Source: Flavobacterium sp. IMCC34852 (lineage in GTDB: Bacteria > Bacteroidota > Bacteroidia > Flavobacteriales > Flavobacteriaceae). Taken from it: a stretch of DNA of 64,000 nt. Positions 26,444 through 34,415 of the stretch are shown here, piece by piece. The notes under the pieces are model-generated. The model worked only from the letters and a program-made list of their open reading frames with translations, was not told where the DNA came from and ran no database searches. The stretch is from positions 2,356,001 to 2,420,000 of the forward strand of contig NZ_CP121446.1 in assembly GCF_030643905.1 (NCBI RefSeq), written 5' to 3'. A program made the position numbers and the translations under genes. Position 1 is the first letter of the stretch; each line of letters opens with the position of its first letter.

Positions 26444-27847
26444 ATGAGTTCATTTGACGTTGTCATCATAGGTTCAGGGCCGGGCGGATATGTTTCGGCT
26501 ATTCGTTGTGCCCAATTGGGTTTCAAAACCGCTATCATTGAAAAATACAGTACTTTAGGAGGAACTTGCTTGAATGTAGGTTGTATTCCATCCAAAGCTT
26601 TATTAGCCTCTTCTCATCATTATGAAGAATTGCAACACTTTGCTGACCACGGTATCGAAGTTTCGGGCGAAGTAAAAGTAAATTTAGAAAAAATGATTGC
26701 CCGCAAACAAGCGGTAGTGGACCAAACCAGCGGTGGTGTGAAGTTTTTAATGGACAAAAACAAAATCACCGTTTTCGAAGGATTAGGTTCATTTGAAGAT
26801 GCTACACATGTTAAAGTAACCAAAGCCGACGGTTCATCAGATGTAATCGAAGGAAAAAATATCATCATCGCAACAGGTTCAAAACCATCAACGTTGCCGT
26901 TTATCAAATTAGACAAAGAAAGAGTAATCACTTCTACCGAAGCCTTGAAATTACCTGAAGTACCGAAACACCTAATCATCATTGGTGGTGGCGTTATCGG
27001 AATTGAATTAGGACAAGTGTACTTAAGATTAGGCGCTCAAGTTTCGGTCATCGAATTCTTAGACCGAATTATTCCGGGTATGGATGGCGGTTTGTCTAAA
27101 GAGCTAACCAAAGTTCTGAAAAAACAAGGCATGAAATTCTACACTTCTCACAAGGTAAAAGAAGTAACCCGAAAAGGTAAAAACGTAACGGTTTTAGCCG
27201 ATGATGCTAAAGGCAATACCGTAACTTTTGAAGGCGATTATTGTTTGGTAGCCGTTGGTCGTCGTCCTTATACTGACGGATTGGCTGCCGATAAAGCCGG
27301 TGTAAAAGTTACCGAAAGAGGTATGATTGAAGTAAACGATCATTTACAAACCAATATTCCGAATATTTACGCGATTGGTGATGTAGTTCGCGGTGCCATG
27401 TTGGCCCACAAAGCCGAAGAAGAAGGAACGCTTGTTGCTGAAATCATAGCAGGTCAAAAACCACACATCGATTATAACTTAATTCCGGGTGTAGTGTACA
27501 CTTGGCCTGAAGTAGCTGCTGTGGGTAAAACCGAAGAGCAATTAAAAGCTGACGGAGTTAACTACAAAGCCGGAAGTTTCCCTTTCAAAGCTTTGGGAAG
27601 AGCTCGTGCCGGTGGCGATATTGACGGTTTCGTTAAAATTTTAGCCGACGCCAAAACAGACGAAGTTTTAGGCATTCACATGATTGGTGCACGTTGTGCC
27701 GATTTGATTGCTGAAGCCGTAACCGCAATGGAATTCAGAGCTTCAGCCGAAGATATATCCAGAATGTCTCATGCGCATCCGACTTTCGCAGAAGCCATTA
27801 AAGAAGCAGCTTTAGCCGCTACAGACAACAGAGCATTACACGTATAA
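26444..27847 (+). CDS. lpdA: Dihydrolipoyl dehydrogenase (E3)
   Basis: 467 residues, full length. The FAD motif IIGSGPGGYVSAIRCAQLG, the redox disulfide GGTCLNVGCIPSKALL, the NAD motif IIGGGVIGIELGQVYLRLG and the C-terminal catalytic His-Glu pair HAHPTFAEAIKEAA are all intact. It reoxidises dihydrolipoamide in the 2-oxo-acid dehydrogenase complexes and glycine cleavage system, passing electrons to NAD+. Confidence 0.97.
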   Translation: MSSFDVVIIGSGPGGYVSAIRCAQLGFKTAIIEKYSTLGGTCLNVGCIPSKALLASSHHYEELQHFADHGIEVSGEVKVNLEKMIARKQAVVDQTSGGVKFLMDKNKITVFEGLGSFEDATHVKVTKADGSSDVIEGKNIIIATGSKPSTLPFIKLDKERVITSTEALKLPEVPKHLIIIGGGVIGIELGQVYLRLGAQVSVIEFLDRIIPGMDGGLSKELTKVLKKQGMKFYTSHKVKEVTRKGKNVTVLADDAKGNTVTFEGDYCLVAVGRRPYTDGLAADKAGVKVTERGMIEVNDHLQTNIPNIYAIGDVVRGAMLAHKAEEEGTLVAEIIAGQKPHIDYNLIPGVVYTWPEVAAVGKTEEQLKADGVNYKAGSFPFKALGRARAGGDIDGFVKILADAKTDEVLGIHMIGARCADLIAEAVTAMEFRASAEDISRMSHAHPTFAEAIKEAALAATDNRALHV

Positions 27848-27862
27848 TCAATGCAAACAAAT

Positions 27863-27896
27863 AAAAAAAGCCGACTCAAAAGAGTCGGCTTTTTTT
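27863..27896. terminator. Bidirectional terminator between lpdA and the TPR lipoprotein gene
   Basis: AAAAAAGCCGACTC-aaaa-GAGTCGGCTTTTTT is a perfect 14-bp inverted repeat whose A and T ends serve both convergent genes. Confidence 0.95.
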
Positions 27897-29625
27897 ATTT
27901 TATTCTGGAGGTTTCTATCTTAATGTCTGCCGTGGCCCAGCTTTTGGTTAATAAGGTCTGAGTTTCTTTTACCTTTTTCAGGTCATTGAGTTTTTGGTAA
28001 GCAAACAAAAGGCCGTGTTGCGCCCAACCGTTATTTTTGAGTTGCTTCAAATCTTCCTGATAAGTTACAATCGCCTCTTTGTATTTTCCGGCTTCCATTT
28101 GTACAGCACCTAAATGATGCCGCACCGAGAAAAACCAATCCGGCGGTTCGTTATAATTCAGTTTGTCTTCAATAACAACGGCCGCTTTAAGTTCGGTTAT
28201 ACTTTCATTGTATTTCTTTTCTGAAGCCAAAATTTCTCCTCTCAAAACGTGAACCGCAATTTGCAATATATCCGCCATCGAATTGATTTCCCAAATGGTC
28301 ATTTGTTTCATCATTGGGTTTTGAGTTAATTTTTCAAGCGTGGCCAATTCTTTTTTGGCATTGTTTATATTCTTTTTTCCTAAAAAAGCCATTCCTTTTG
28401 CATAATGCGCCACAGCAGACGGATAAGTCAAAGTATCCGAAACCAATTTCATTTTAAGGATATCTTCCCATTTCCCAAACTTTACCGCCACAAAATAAGG
28501 AATCACATAATAGTGTTGAAGTGTACCCAAACCGGGTTGAATCATGTTTTGAGGATGAACCAATTTGGCGGTTTGTGCTGCGCCTAGTTTGGCCCAATGG
28601 TAATTTCCTTCCAAAGTTGCCGTGGCAGCCAAAAAGTGATAATTATGCGGATAGTAAGCCAATGGATAAGCCCCTTGAGCGTGACACAATGTTACATAAG
28701 CGCTGTCAATTTTAACCGCGTTGATATTGGCTAAAGTTCCTTTGTGGTATTCTCCCGTACGGATATAAATGTGTGATGACATGTGTACCAAATGTCCCGA
28801 GTCGGCAAAAAGACCTTCATCAAAAAGCTTGGCCGCAGTATTTCCTCTTTCGGGCGTGTCGGAGGATTCTACCGCATGGATGTAAAAATGGTTGGCACCA
28901 ATATGACGCGGATTCTTGGTTAAGATTTTATTGAGTAAGCTTTCGATTTCGGGAGTCCATTCTTTGGGTTTCCCCGACTTATCATACAAATCCCAAGGAT
29001 GCATGTCCATAACCGATTCAACATACAAAGTGGCAATGTCTAAATCTTCGGGATATTTATCGGTTAACCTTTGCATAGCTTTTGAATAGGCCAAATCGAG
29101 CGGTTTACGGTCATCAACGGGTTTGGCAGTATATCTTTTGGCCAAAGCCGTAATCAAATCTTTTTCTTTGGGAGTAACTTTATCCGCTAATTTTATCGCT
29201 TTTTGTATGGCATCATAAGCCTTTTGATAATTATCAGGATCCATACCCGCATTATAATTTGGGCCCAAAACATAAGCATAACCCCAATATGCCATGGCAC
29301 AATTGGGATCTAGTTTTGCTGCATAATAAAATGACCTCGCGGCTTCATTGTGATTAAAACCATAGGCCAAAGCCAATCCTTGGTTAAAATAGCGCTGTAC
29401 TTTTTTATCGGTAGTAGTAACCGGGTAATGCAGTACTTCCATTCCTTTAAATAACGGAGCCACTTTATTCGATTTAAACCATTCTGCATCCGTTATTGCC
29501 GGTGCACAGCCATAAATTGTTTTACCGACCAAAGGCTTTGCTTCATCAGTTTCTGCCTTTTTACAAGAGCCCAAAACCAACAGAAAAGCAATGATTAAAA
29601 ACCTATAAAGAATATTCATAATCAA
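27895..29625 (-). CDS. TPR-repeat lipoprotein
   Basis: 576 residues. The N-terminus carries a lipobox (FLLVLGSCKK, Cys about residue 21), so the mature protein is a lipoprotein. A TPR-type helical solenoid follows, with clear units at about 85-115 (YFNQGLALAYGFNHNEAARSFYYAAKLDPN) and near the C-terminus (HHLGAVQMEAGKYKEAIVTYQ). The DPNCAMAYWGYAYVLGPNYN region is typical of a widespread family of unknown function. A second ATG lies two codons downstream and is equally possible as a start. Confidence 0.75.
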   Translation of the reverse strand: MIMNILYRFLIIAFLLVLGSCKKAETDEAKPLVGKTIYGCAPAITDAEWFKSNKVAPLFKGMEVLHYPVTTTDKKVQRYFNQGLALAYGFNHNEAARSFYYAAKLDPNCAMAYWGYAYVLGPNYNAGMDPDNYQKAYDAIQKAIKLADKVTPKEKDLITALAKRYTAKPVDDRKPLDLAYSKAMQRLTDKYPEDLDIATLYVESVMDMHPWDLYDKSGKPKEWTPEIESLLNKILTKNPRHIGANHFYIHAVESSDTPERGNTAAKLFDEGLFADSGHLVHMSSHIYIRTGEYHKGTLANINAVKIDSAYVTLCHAQGAYPLAYYPHNYHFLAATATLEGNYHWAKLGAAQTAKLVHPQNMIQPGLGTLQHYYVIPYFVAVKFGKWEDILKMKLVSDTLTYPSAVAHYAKGMAFLGKKNINNAKKELATLEKLTQNPMMKQMTIWEINSMADILQIAVHVLRGEILASEKKYNESITELKAAVVIEDKLNYNEPPDWFFSVRHHLGAVQMEAGKYKEAIVTYQEDLKQLKNNGWAQHGLLFAYQKLNDLKKVKETQTLLTKSWATADIKIETSRIK

Positions 29626-29686
29626 TTATTTACACTATCAAATTTAGTGAAAAATATGATTTATAAACTTGGTACTGTTTAAAATA

Positions 29687-29713
29687 AAAAACCAACTCAA
29701 TTGAGTTGGTTTT
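29687..29713 (-). terminator. Terminator of the arsenic operon
   Basis: AAAACCAACTC-AATT-GAGTTGGTTTT is a perfect inverted repeat that overlaps the last codons and stop of arsC. Confidence 0.75.
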
Positions 29714-30119
29714 CATTTACAAAGGTTTTGCAATAGTCTTTAATCATTGCTCTTACTCTCCTAAATTCTTCTATCACTTCCATCGTAGAACCTTTTACTT
29801 TCGATGGGTCAGGGAAATTGTGGTGCAACTTTATGGCTTGGGTTGGAAAAAAAGGGCAACGCTCTTTAGCATTATCGCAAACCGTGATTACATAATCAAA
29901 CGGAATGTCAAAATATTCATCTACATTATTGGAAGTGTGTTTCGAAATATCAACACCATCTTCTTTCATGATGGCTTTAGCCAAAGCATTGACTCCATGA
30001 GTTTCTACTCCGGCTGAATAAACCCTTACTTTATCGGGATTGGCAAAATGTGCCAAATACCCTTGTGCCATTTGGCTTCGGCAACTGTTACCGGTACATA
30101 AAACTAATATATTTTTCAT
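29697..30119 (-). CDS. arsC: Arsenate reductase, low-molecular-weight phosphatase type
   Basis: 140 residues. The P-loop LCTGNSCRSQMAQG holds C8 and C13, and CDNAKERCPFFP supplies the two further redox cysteines near 82 and 89, the thioredoxin-linked ArsC arrangement. It reduces arsenate to arsenite, which the ACR3 pump then exports. Last gene of the minus-strand ars operon, two bases after the methyltransferase gene. Confidence 0.92.
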   Translation of the reverse strand: MKNILVLCTGNSCRSQMAQGYLAHFANPDKVRVYSAGVETHGVNALAKAIMKEDGVDISKHTSNNVDEYFDIPFDYVITVCDNAKERCPFFPTQAIKLHHNFPDPSKVKGSTMEVIEEFRRVRAMIKDYCKTFVNENQLN

Positions 30120-30121
30120 GT

Positions 30122-30733
30122 TTATTTTCGCTTAAAGCCACAAAACAAAAAGTTCTGTGTAGTATCAAAAGGCGTTGGATGATCTTCGGCAAAACAGCCC
30201 GTTAAGTCAAAGTCTTTTTCAAACACCAAACGCAAACTTTCCATATTGTATTGTGAAATTTCCAAACCACTGCATTTTTTTGGTCCGTTATCCGAGAAAG
30301 TACCTATAAAAAGCTTTCCGTCATTGGCTAAAGCCCGACTAACAATACTTGAGTACTTCTCTATATCATTAACTTGGGTCAAAAAATGAAAGCAAGCTCG
30401 GTCATGCCAAAAATCATACTGCTTCGAAGGATTGAAATCCAGAACATCCGAAACGATAAAAGTAACTTTAGCTGCCTTTTCGCCTAACCTATTCTTAATT
30501 CTTTCAATAGCATTCGCCGAAATGTCGAGCAAAGTCAAATTGGTGTAACCTAAATCCAACAAAGCATCCATCAAATAACTGTCGCCTCCGCCAATATCGA
30601 TGATTTTTGCATCCAAAGGCAAGTGTAGAGCAGTTATAAAATCAACGGAAGTTTTAGGATATTGCTGATACCAACTCACCTCTTTCTCAGTCTTGGTGGA
30701 AAATACGTTTTCCCAATGTTCTTTTCTTTCCAT
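30122..30733 (-). CDS. Class I SAM-dependent methyltransferase in the ars operon
   Basis: 203 residues with motif I IDIGGGDSYLMDALLDLGY (about 46-64) and motif II LTLLDIS. It starts MERKEHWENVFSTKTEKEVSWYQ, a hallmark of a methyltransferase group often found in arsenic operons of Bacteroidota. The cysteine set of classical arsenite methyltransferase ArsM is not seen, so the methylated substrate is uncertain. Tightly packed between acr3 and arsC. Confidence 0.8.
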   Translation of the reverse strand: MERKEHWENVFSTKTEKEVSWYQQYPKTSVDFITALHLPLDAKIIDIGGGDSYLMDALLDLGYTNLTLLDISANAIERIKNRLGEKAAKVTFIVSDVLDFNPSKQYDFWHDRACFHFLTQVNDIEKYSSIVSRALANDGKLFIGTFSDNGPKKCSGLEISQYNMESLRLVFEKDFDLTGCFAEDHPTPFDTTQNFLFCGFKRK

Positions 30734-30738
30734 AAGAT

Positions 30739-31779
30739 TTAAATGTTTTTTGTAAAATACTTTTTTCTAAGCCAGAAAGCCACATTGACTAAAATAATTA
30801 ACGCCGGTACTTCCACCAACGGACCAATTACTCCTGCGAATGCTTGTCCGCTGTTAATCCCGAACACGCCGATGGAAACCGCTATCGCCAACTCGAAATT
30901 ATTACCTGATGCGGTAAATGATAAAGCAACTGCATCTCGGTAATTCGCACCAATTTTCTTCGAGACAAAAAACATCAAGAAGAACATTACAGCAAAAAAA
31001 ACAACTAACGGAATGGCTATTCGAATAACATCTAAAGGTAAATCGACTATCATTTCGCCTTTCAAACTAAACATTACTACTATAGTGAAAAGCAATGCAA
31101 TTAAAGTAATTGGTGAAACAAACGGAAGGAACTTTTGGTTGAACCATTTGTCACCTATAAATTGCTTAATGGCATACCTACTAACAACCGCCAAAACAAA
31201 AGGAATACCGAGGTAAATCCCAACTGTTTGGGCTATCTCGGCTATTGTGATATTTAGTTCTAATCCTTTTATGCCAAATAACGGCAACATGATTTCTAAA
31301 TAAAAATAAGCATATAAACTAAAGAAAAAAACTTGCAACAAACTATTGATCCCAATCAAACCGGCCGTTAATTCACGGTTGCCTTCGGCCAATTCGTTCC
31401 AAACAATCACCATCGCAATACAAGGCGCAATGCCAATAATGATTAAGCCGGTCATGTATTCGGGATAATCTTTGAGGAAAAATGTTGCCAGTAAAAACAT
31501 CAAAAAAGGTCCGACTATCCACGTGATCAAAAAGGAAGCGGTTAGTAATTTAGGCTGCTTAAACATTTGCGGGACTTTCGAGAAGTCGATTTTCGTCAGC
31601 GGCGGATACATCATTAGGATTAACCCAATCGCTAAAGGAACATTAGTCGTACCGGAAGAAAACGAATTGATAAAATCATCAGAATTCGGAATAAAATAGC
31701 CAATACCGACGCCAAGTAACATGGCTAAAAAAATCCACAACGTTAAAAATCGGTCTAAAAATCCCAGTCTTTTTTTCAT
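30739..31779 (-). CDS. acr3: ACR3 family arsenite efflux transporter
   Basis: 346 residues, about ten membrane segments. Starts FLDRFLTLWIFLAMLLGVGIGYF, contains LMMYPPLTKIDF and the essential-cysteine segment IGIAPCIAMVIVWNELAEGN (about 117-136). Exports arsenite across the inner membrane using the proton gradient. Lies in the middle of the ars operon. Confidence 0.95.
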   Translation of the reverse strand: MKKRLGFLDRFLTLWIFLAMLLGVGIGYFIPNSDDFINSFSSGTTNVPLAIGLILMMYPPLTKIDFSKVPQMFKQPKLLTASFLITWIVGPFLMFLLATFFLKDYPEYMTGLIIIGIAPCIAMVIVWNELAEGNRELTAGLIGINSLLQVFFFSLYAYFYLEIMLPLFGIKGLELNITIAEIAQTVGIYLGIPFVLAVVSRYAIKQFIGDKWFNQKFLPFVSPITLIALLFTIVVMFSLKGEMIVDLPLDVIRIAIPLVVFFAVMFFLMFFVSKKIGANYRDAVALSFTASGNNFELAIAVSIGVFGINSGQAFAGVIGPLVEVPALIILVNVAFWLRKKYFTKNI

Positions 31780-31783
31780 AGGT

Positions 31784-32395
31784 TTATTTTTTTAATTTGG
31801 AAAAAACATAAAACATTTCAGAAGCAATTTGCAAACTGCGCTCTGCGTATTTTTCATCCATCAAGTCCGTACCGTCAAAGGCTTTCGGATCATCATATTT
31901 TATGGGGAATCTTGCTTCGGCACCCAAAACCATCGGACAACCTTCATCGGCATTATTGCACGTCATGATGGCACCAAAATGAGTTTTCGGATTAAACTCG
32001 TCGAAATAAGCTTTAGAAAAACAAACAATCGGATGTTGATTATCCGAAAATTTAACCGCATAAACCGGATTTGATTCCTGACTCAACTTTTGGATTCGAA
32101 AGCCTTGATTGGACAACGTCTCGCCCACTTTGGGAAACATCGCCGTAGCTTCGGTTCCGCCCGAATAGCAAAATACCTTTTGAATTCCGAAATGAGATGC
32201 CATCGTTTGAGCCCAAATTTGAGACAAATGACTTCTGCGCGAATTGTGGGTGCAAATAAAATTCAAACGAATCTCATCCTCAGAATTCACTTTGTTTTGA
32301 ATATAATCCACTAAGGGATTCAAAACCTCCTTTCGATCATTTGAAACAGCAATTTCAGCAATGGATTTTATAGTTTTTGATAAATTTTCGAACAT
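31784..32395 (-). CDS. Low-molecular-weight phosphatase/arsenate reductase-like protein (longer type)
   Basis: 203 residues with the phosphatase P-loop FICTHNSRRSHLSQIWAQ (about 47-64) and a downstream TCNNADEGCPMV segment with two cysteines. This is the longer ArsC-like family frequent in Bacteroidota ars operons beside a short ArsC. It may reduce arsenate with a different partner, or dephosphorylate a protein. Four bases after the preceding gene boundary. Confidence 0.85.
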   Translation of the reverse strand: MFENLSKTIKSIAEIAVSNDRKEVLNPLVDYIQNKVNSEDEIRLNFICTHNSRRSHLSQIWAQTMASHFGIQKVFCYSGGTEATAMFPKVGETLSNQGFRIQKLSQESNPVYAVKFSDNQHPIVCFSKAYFDEFNPKTHFGAIMTCNNADEGCPMVLGAEARFPIKYDDPKAFDGTDLMDEKYAERSLQIASEMFYVFSKLKK

Positions 32396-32443
32396 ATTCG
32401 TATTGTTTATTATAATTTTATTGGTGAACTTAAGACTATTTAA

Positions 32444-32920
32444 TTAACAACAACCCGAATCAGGCGAACAACAAGAAGTTTCCTTTGGTTTCCACTCGCC
32501 TATTTTAGTTTTAATTTTTTCTGCCGGAATTCCACAATTATCTTTAGCCAAACAATCGGTTTGTTTTGAAGTCAATAAAAAATTAGTGCCGTCAAAATCT
32601 AAATTGAATTTACCAATAGTGTCCTTCATTTGGTATTCGACTTCTATCTCTAAATCGGGAATTTGAAGTTTGGCTTCTGACAATTCTATAATATGGACCA
32701 ACTTTTCTGGATGTAATCTGTGGTCATAATCATTGGCTTCCCAGAGTTGAAAATTCACTACTTCTTCCTTTCGAACTACGCCACCGCAATCGATAAAATG
32801 TTTGGTCACTTTGCCCACTTCGGTTACGTGAAAATGATTGGGAACCAAGTCACCGTTAGGCAATTGGAAAGCTATGGTTGACAGGCTTTTTAATTCTTTT
32901 TTAATTTGTGATAATTTCAT
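32444..32920 (-). CDS. DUF6428 family protein with cysteine-rich tail
   Basis: 158 residues of a family seen almost only in ars operons (DUF6428). Starts MKLSQIKKELKSL, contains NHFHVTEVGKV and a C-terminal cluster ETSCCSPDSGCC with four cysteines in ten residues, a plausible arsenite or metal binding tail. Function not established. Second gene after arsR. Confidence 0.75.
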   Translation of the reverse strand: MKLSQIKKELKSLSTIAFQLPNGDLVPNHFHVTEVGKVTKHFIDCGGVVRKEEVVNFQLWEANDYDHRLHPEKLVHIIELSEAKLQIPDLEIEVEYQMKDTIGKFNLDFDGTNFLLTSKQTDCLAKDNCGIPAEKIKTKIGEWKPKETSCCSPDSGCC

Positions 32921-32922
32921 AA

Positions 32923-32980
32923 TTAGATTGTTAGATTGTTAGACTTCTTAGATTGTTAGACTTCTTAGATTGTTAGAAAG
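32923..32980. repeat. Tandem repeat, 17-bp unit
   Basis: TTAGATTGTTAGACTTC occurs twice exactly, with partial copies before and after. It fills most of the gap between arsR and the DUF6428 gene. Confidence 0.8.
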
Positions 32981-33011
32981 AAACTCTTCCCTTTTCCCTT
33001 TTCCCTTATAA

Positions 33012-33335
33012 TTAACAACATTTGTTTTTGAGTTTGTGGCGAATCATACCAAAATGGTTTTCGATTTTATCAATCGTATCCGGATTGATGCAATAACAAA
33101 TAGCGGTTCCTTCAATGGTTCCTTTGATGATGTTCGCGTTTTTCAATTCCTTCAAATGCTGGGAAATGGTTGGTTGTGCCAAGGGTAATTCGTTGACAAT
33201 ATCGCCGCAGATACAACTTTCAACCGTCAACAGATAATCGACAATAGCAATTCGCGCCGGATGTGATAGTGCTTTAAACAAGGTTGCCATCTCGTTGTGT
33301 TCTGCTGAAAATGATTCTGATTTTGATGCGCCCAT
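33012..33335 (-). CDS. arsR: ArsR family arsenic-responsive repressor
   Basis: 107 residues of the SmtB/ArsR winged helix family. LFKALSHPARIAIVDYLL, then the metal-site helix VESCICGDIVNELPLAQPTISQHLKELKNA with two cysteines in the CxC arrangement, and a C-terminal KNKCC that adds two more. It should repress the operon until arsenite binds. First gene of the operon; a candidate operator lies just upstream. Confidence 0.92.
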   Translation of the reverse strand: MGASKSESFSAEHNEMATLFKALSHPARIAIVDYLLTVESCICGDIVNELPLAQPTISQHLKELKNANIIKGTIEGTAICYCINPDTIDKIENHFGMIRHKLKNKCC

Positions 33336-33352
33336 GATTTCTTTAAATTATT

Positions 33353-33370
33353 ATATTGCAATATTACGAT
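33353..33370. promoter_or_regulatory. Candidate ArsR operator
   Basis: ATATTGCAATAT (33353-33364) is a perfect 12-base palindrome and ATTGCAATATTACGAT across it resembles the ArsR consensus of other Bacteroidota. It ends 18 bases before the arsR ATG. Confidence 0.5.
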
Positions 33371-33462
33371 AAAACAATAATACAAACCAAATGTTTTTTC
33401 AATTATCTCAACTTCCCATACGTAATTCATAATTCGTAATTCGTAATTCCCAATATTTTCAT

Positions 33463-33470
33463 TACTTTTG
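33463..33470 (+). promoter_or_regulatory. Probable -7 box of tpx (TACTTTTG)
   Basis: TAnnTTTG match 22 bases before ATG 33492. It shows that the in-frame ATG at 33468, which lies inside it, is not the start. Confidence 0.6.
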
Positions 33471-33491
33471 GCATTCAAAAATTGTAAAAAA

Positions 33492-33989
33492 ATGGCAGTA
33501 GTTACCTTGGGCGGAAGCCCCATAAACACCAATGGTTCGTTACCAAAAGTAGGGTCAAAAGCCCCTGAATTTCAATTAGTAAAACAAGATTTAGCCATCG
33601 CTTCTTTGGCTGATTTTGCCGGAAGTAAATTGGTATTAAACATTTTTCCCAGCATTGATACCAGTACTTGTGCCACTTCAGTGAGAACTTTTAACGCTAA
33701 AGCGAGTGCTTTAGAAAACACTAAAGTATTGTGTATTTCCCGAGATTTGCCTTTTGCCCAAAAACGCTTTTGTGGTGCCGAAGGTTTAGACAACGTCATC
33801 AATCTTTCCGATTTCAATACCGGAAATTTTGGGAAAACGTATGGCTTAGAAATCACTGAAGGTGCTTTCTCAGGTTTACACGCAAGAGCTGTAGTTGTAA
33901 TTGACGAAAACGGCACGGTAAAACACACCGAATTGGTTGCAGAAATAGCCAACGAACCTAACTATGAATCTGCTTTAGCAGCACTATAA
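33492..33989 (+). CDS. tpx: Thiol peroxidase
   Basis: 165 residues from ATG 33492. Peroxidatic C60 in [14 protein letters not shown] and resolving C94 in [13 protein letters not shown] match E. coli Tpx spacing. It reduces hydrogen peroxide and alkyl hydroperoxides with thioredoxin. Eight bases separate it from dgkA. Confidence 0.95.
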   Translation: MAVVTLGGSPINTNGSLPKVGSKAPEFQLVKQDLAIASLADFAGSKLVLNIFPSIDTSTCATSVRTFNAKASALENTKVLCISRDLPFAQKRFCGAEGLDNVINLSDFNTGNFGKTYGLEITEGAFSGLHARAVVVIDENGTVKHTELVAEIANEPNYESALAAL

Positions 33990-33997
33990 GTAAGCCC

Positions 33998-34372
33998 ATG
34001 GCCTTTGAAAAAGACAATTCCTTCATCACCGGAAGATTAAAAAGTGTTGGTTATGCCTTTAAAGGGGCGATAAAACTCATTACTACCGAACACAGTGTGA
34101 TGGTGCAGTTTTCATTGGCTATCATCATGATTATCGCCGGATTTTACTTTGAAATCGACCGTTACGAGTGGATGATGCAAATGTTGGCTTTTGGCTTGGT
34201 ATTAGGCATTGAAAGCTTGAATACCGCTGTGGAAAAAATAGCCGATTTTGTGCATCCTGAATTTCATGACCGAATTGGTTTTATCAAAGATATAGCCGCC
34301 GGTGCCGTACTATTTGCCGCCTTAGCTGCAATTGCTGTAGGTTTACTCATTTATGTTCCGAAATTTTTATAA
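33998..34372 (+). CDS. dgkA: Diacylglycerol kinase family protein
   Basis: 124 residues with three membrane helices and the family signature LGIESLNTAVEKIADFVHPEFHDRIGFIKD (about 68-97). Phosphorylates diacylglycerol or undecaprenol in the inner membrane. Follows tpx closely, as in other flavobacteria. Confidence 0.93.
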   Translation: MAFEKDNSFITGRLKSVGYAFKGAIKLITTEHSVMVQFSLAIIMIIAGFYFEIDRYEWMMQMLAFGLVLGIESLNTAVEKIADFVHPEFHDRIGFIKDIAAGAVLFAALAAIAVGLLIYVPKFL

Positions 34373-34415
34373 ATAGTCGATTTAATTTCTATTTTTATAG
34401 CGTTATACATCACCA

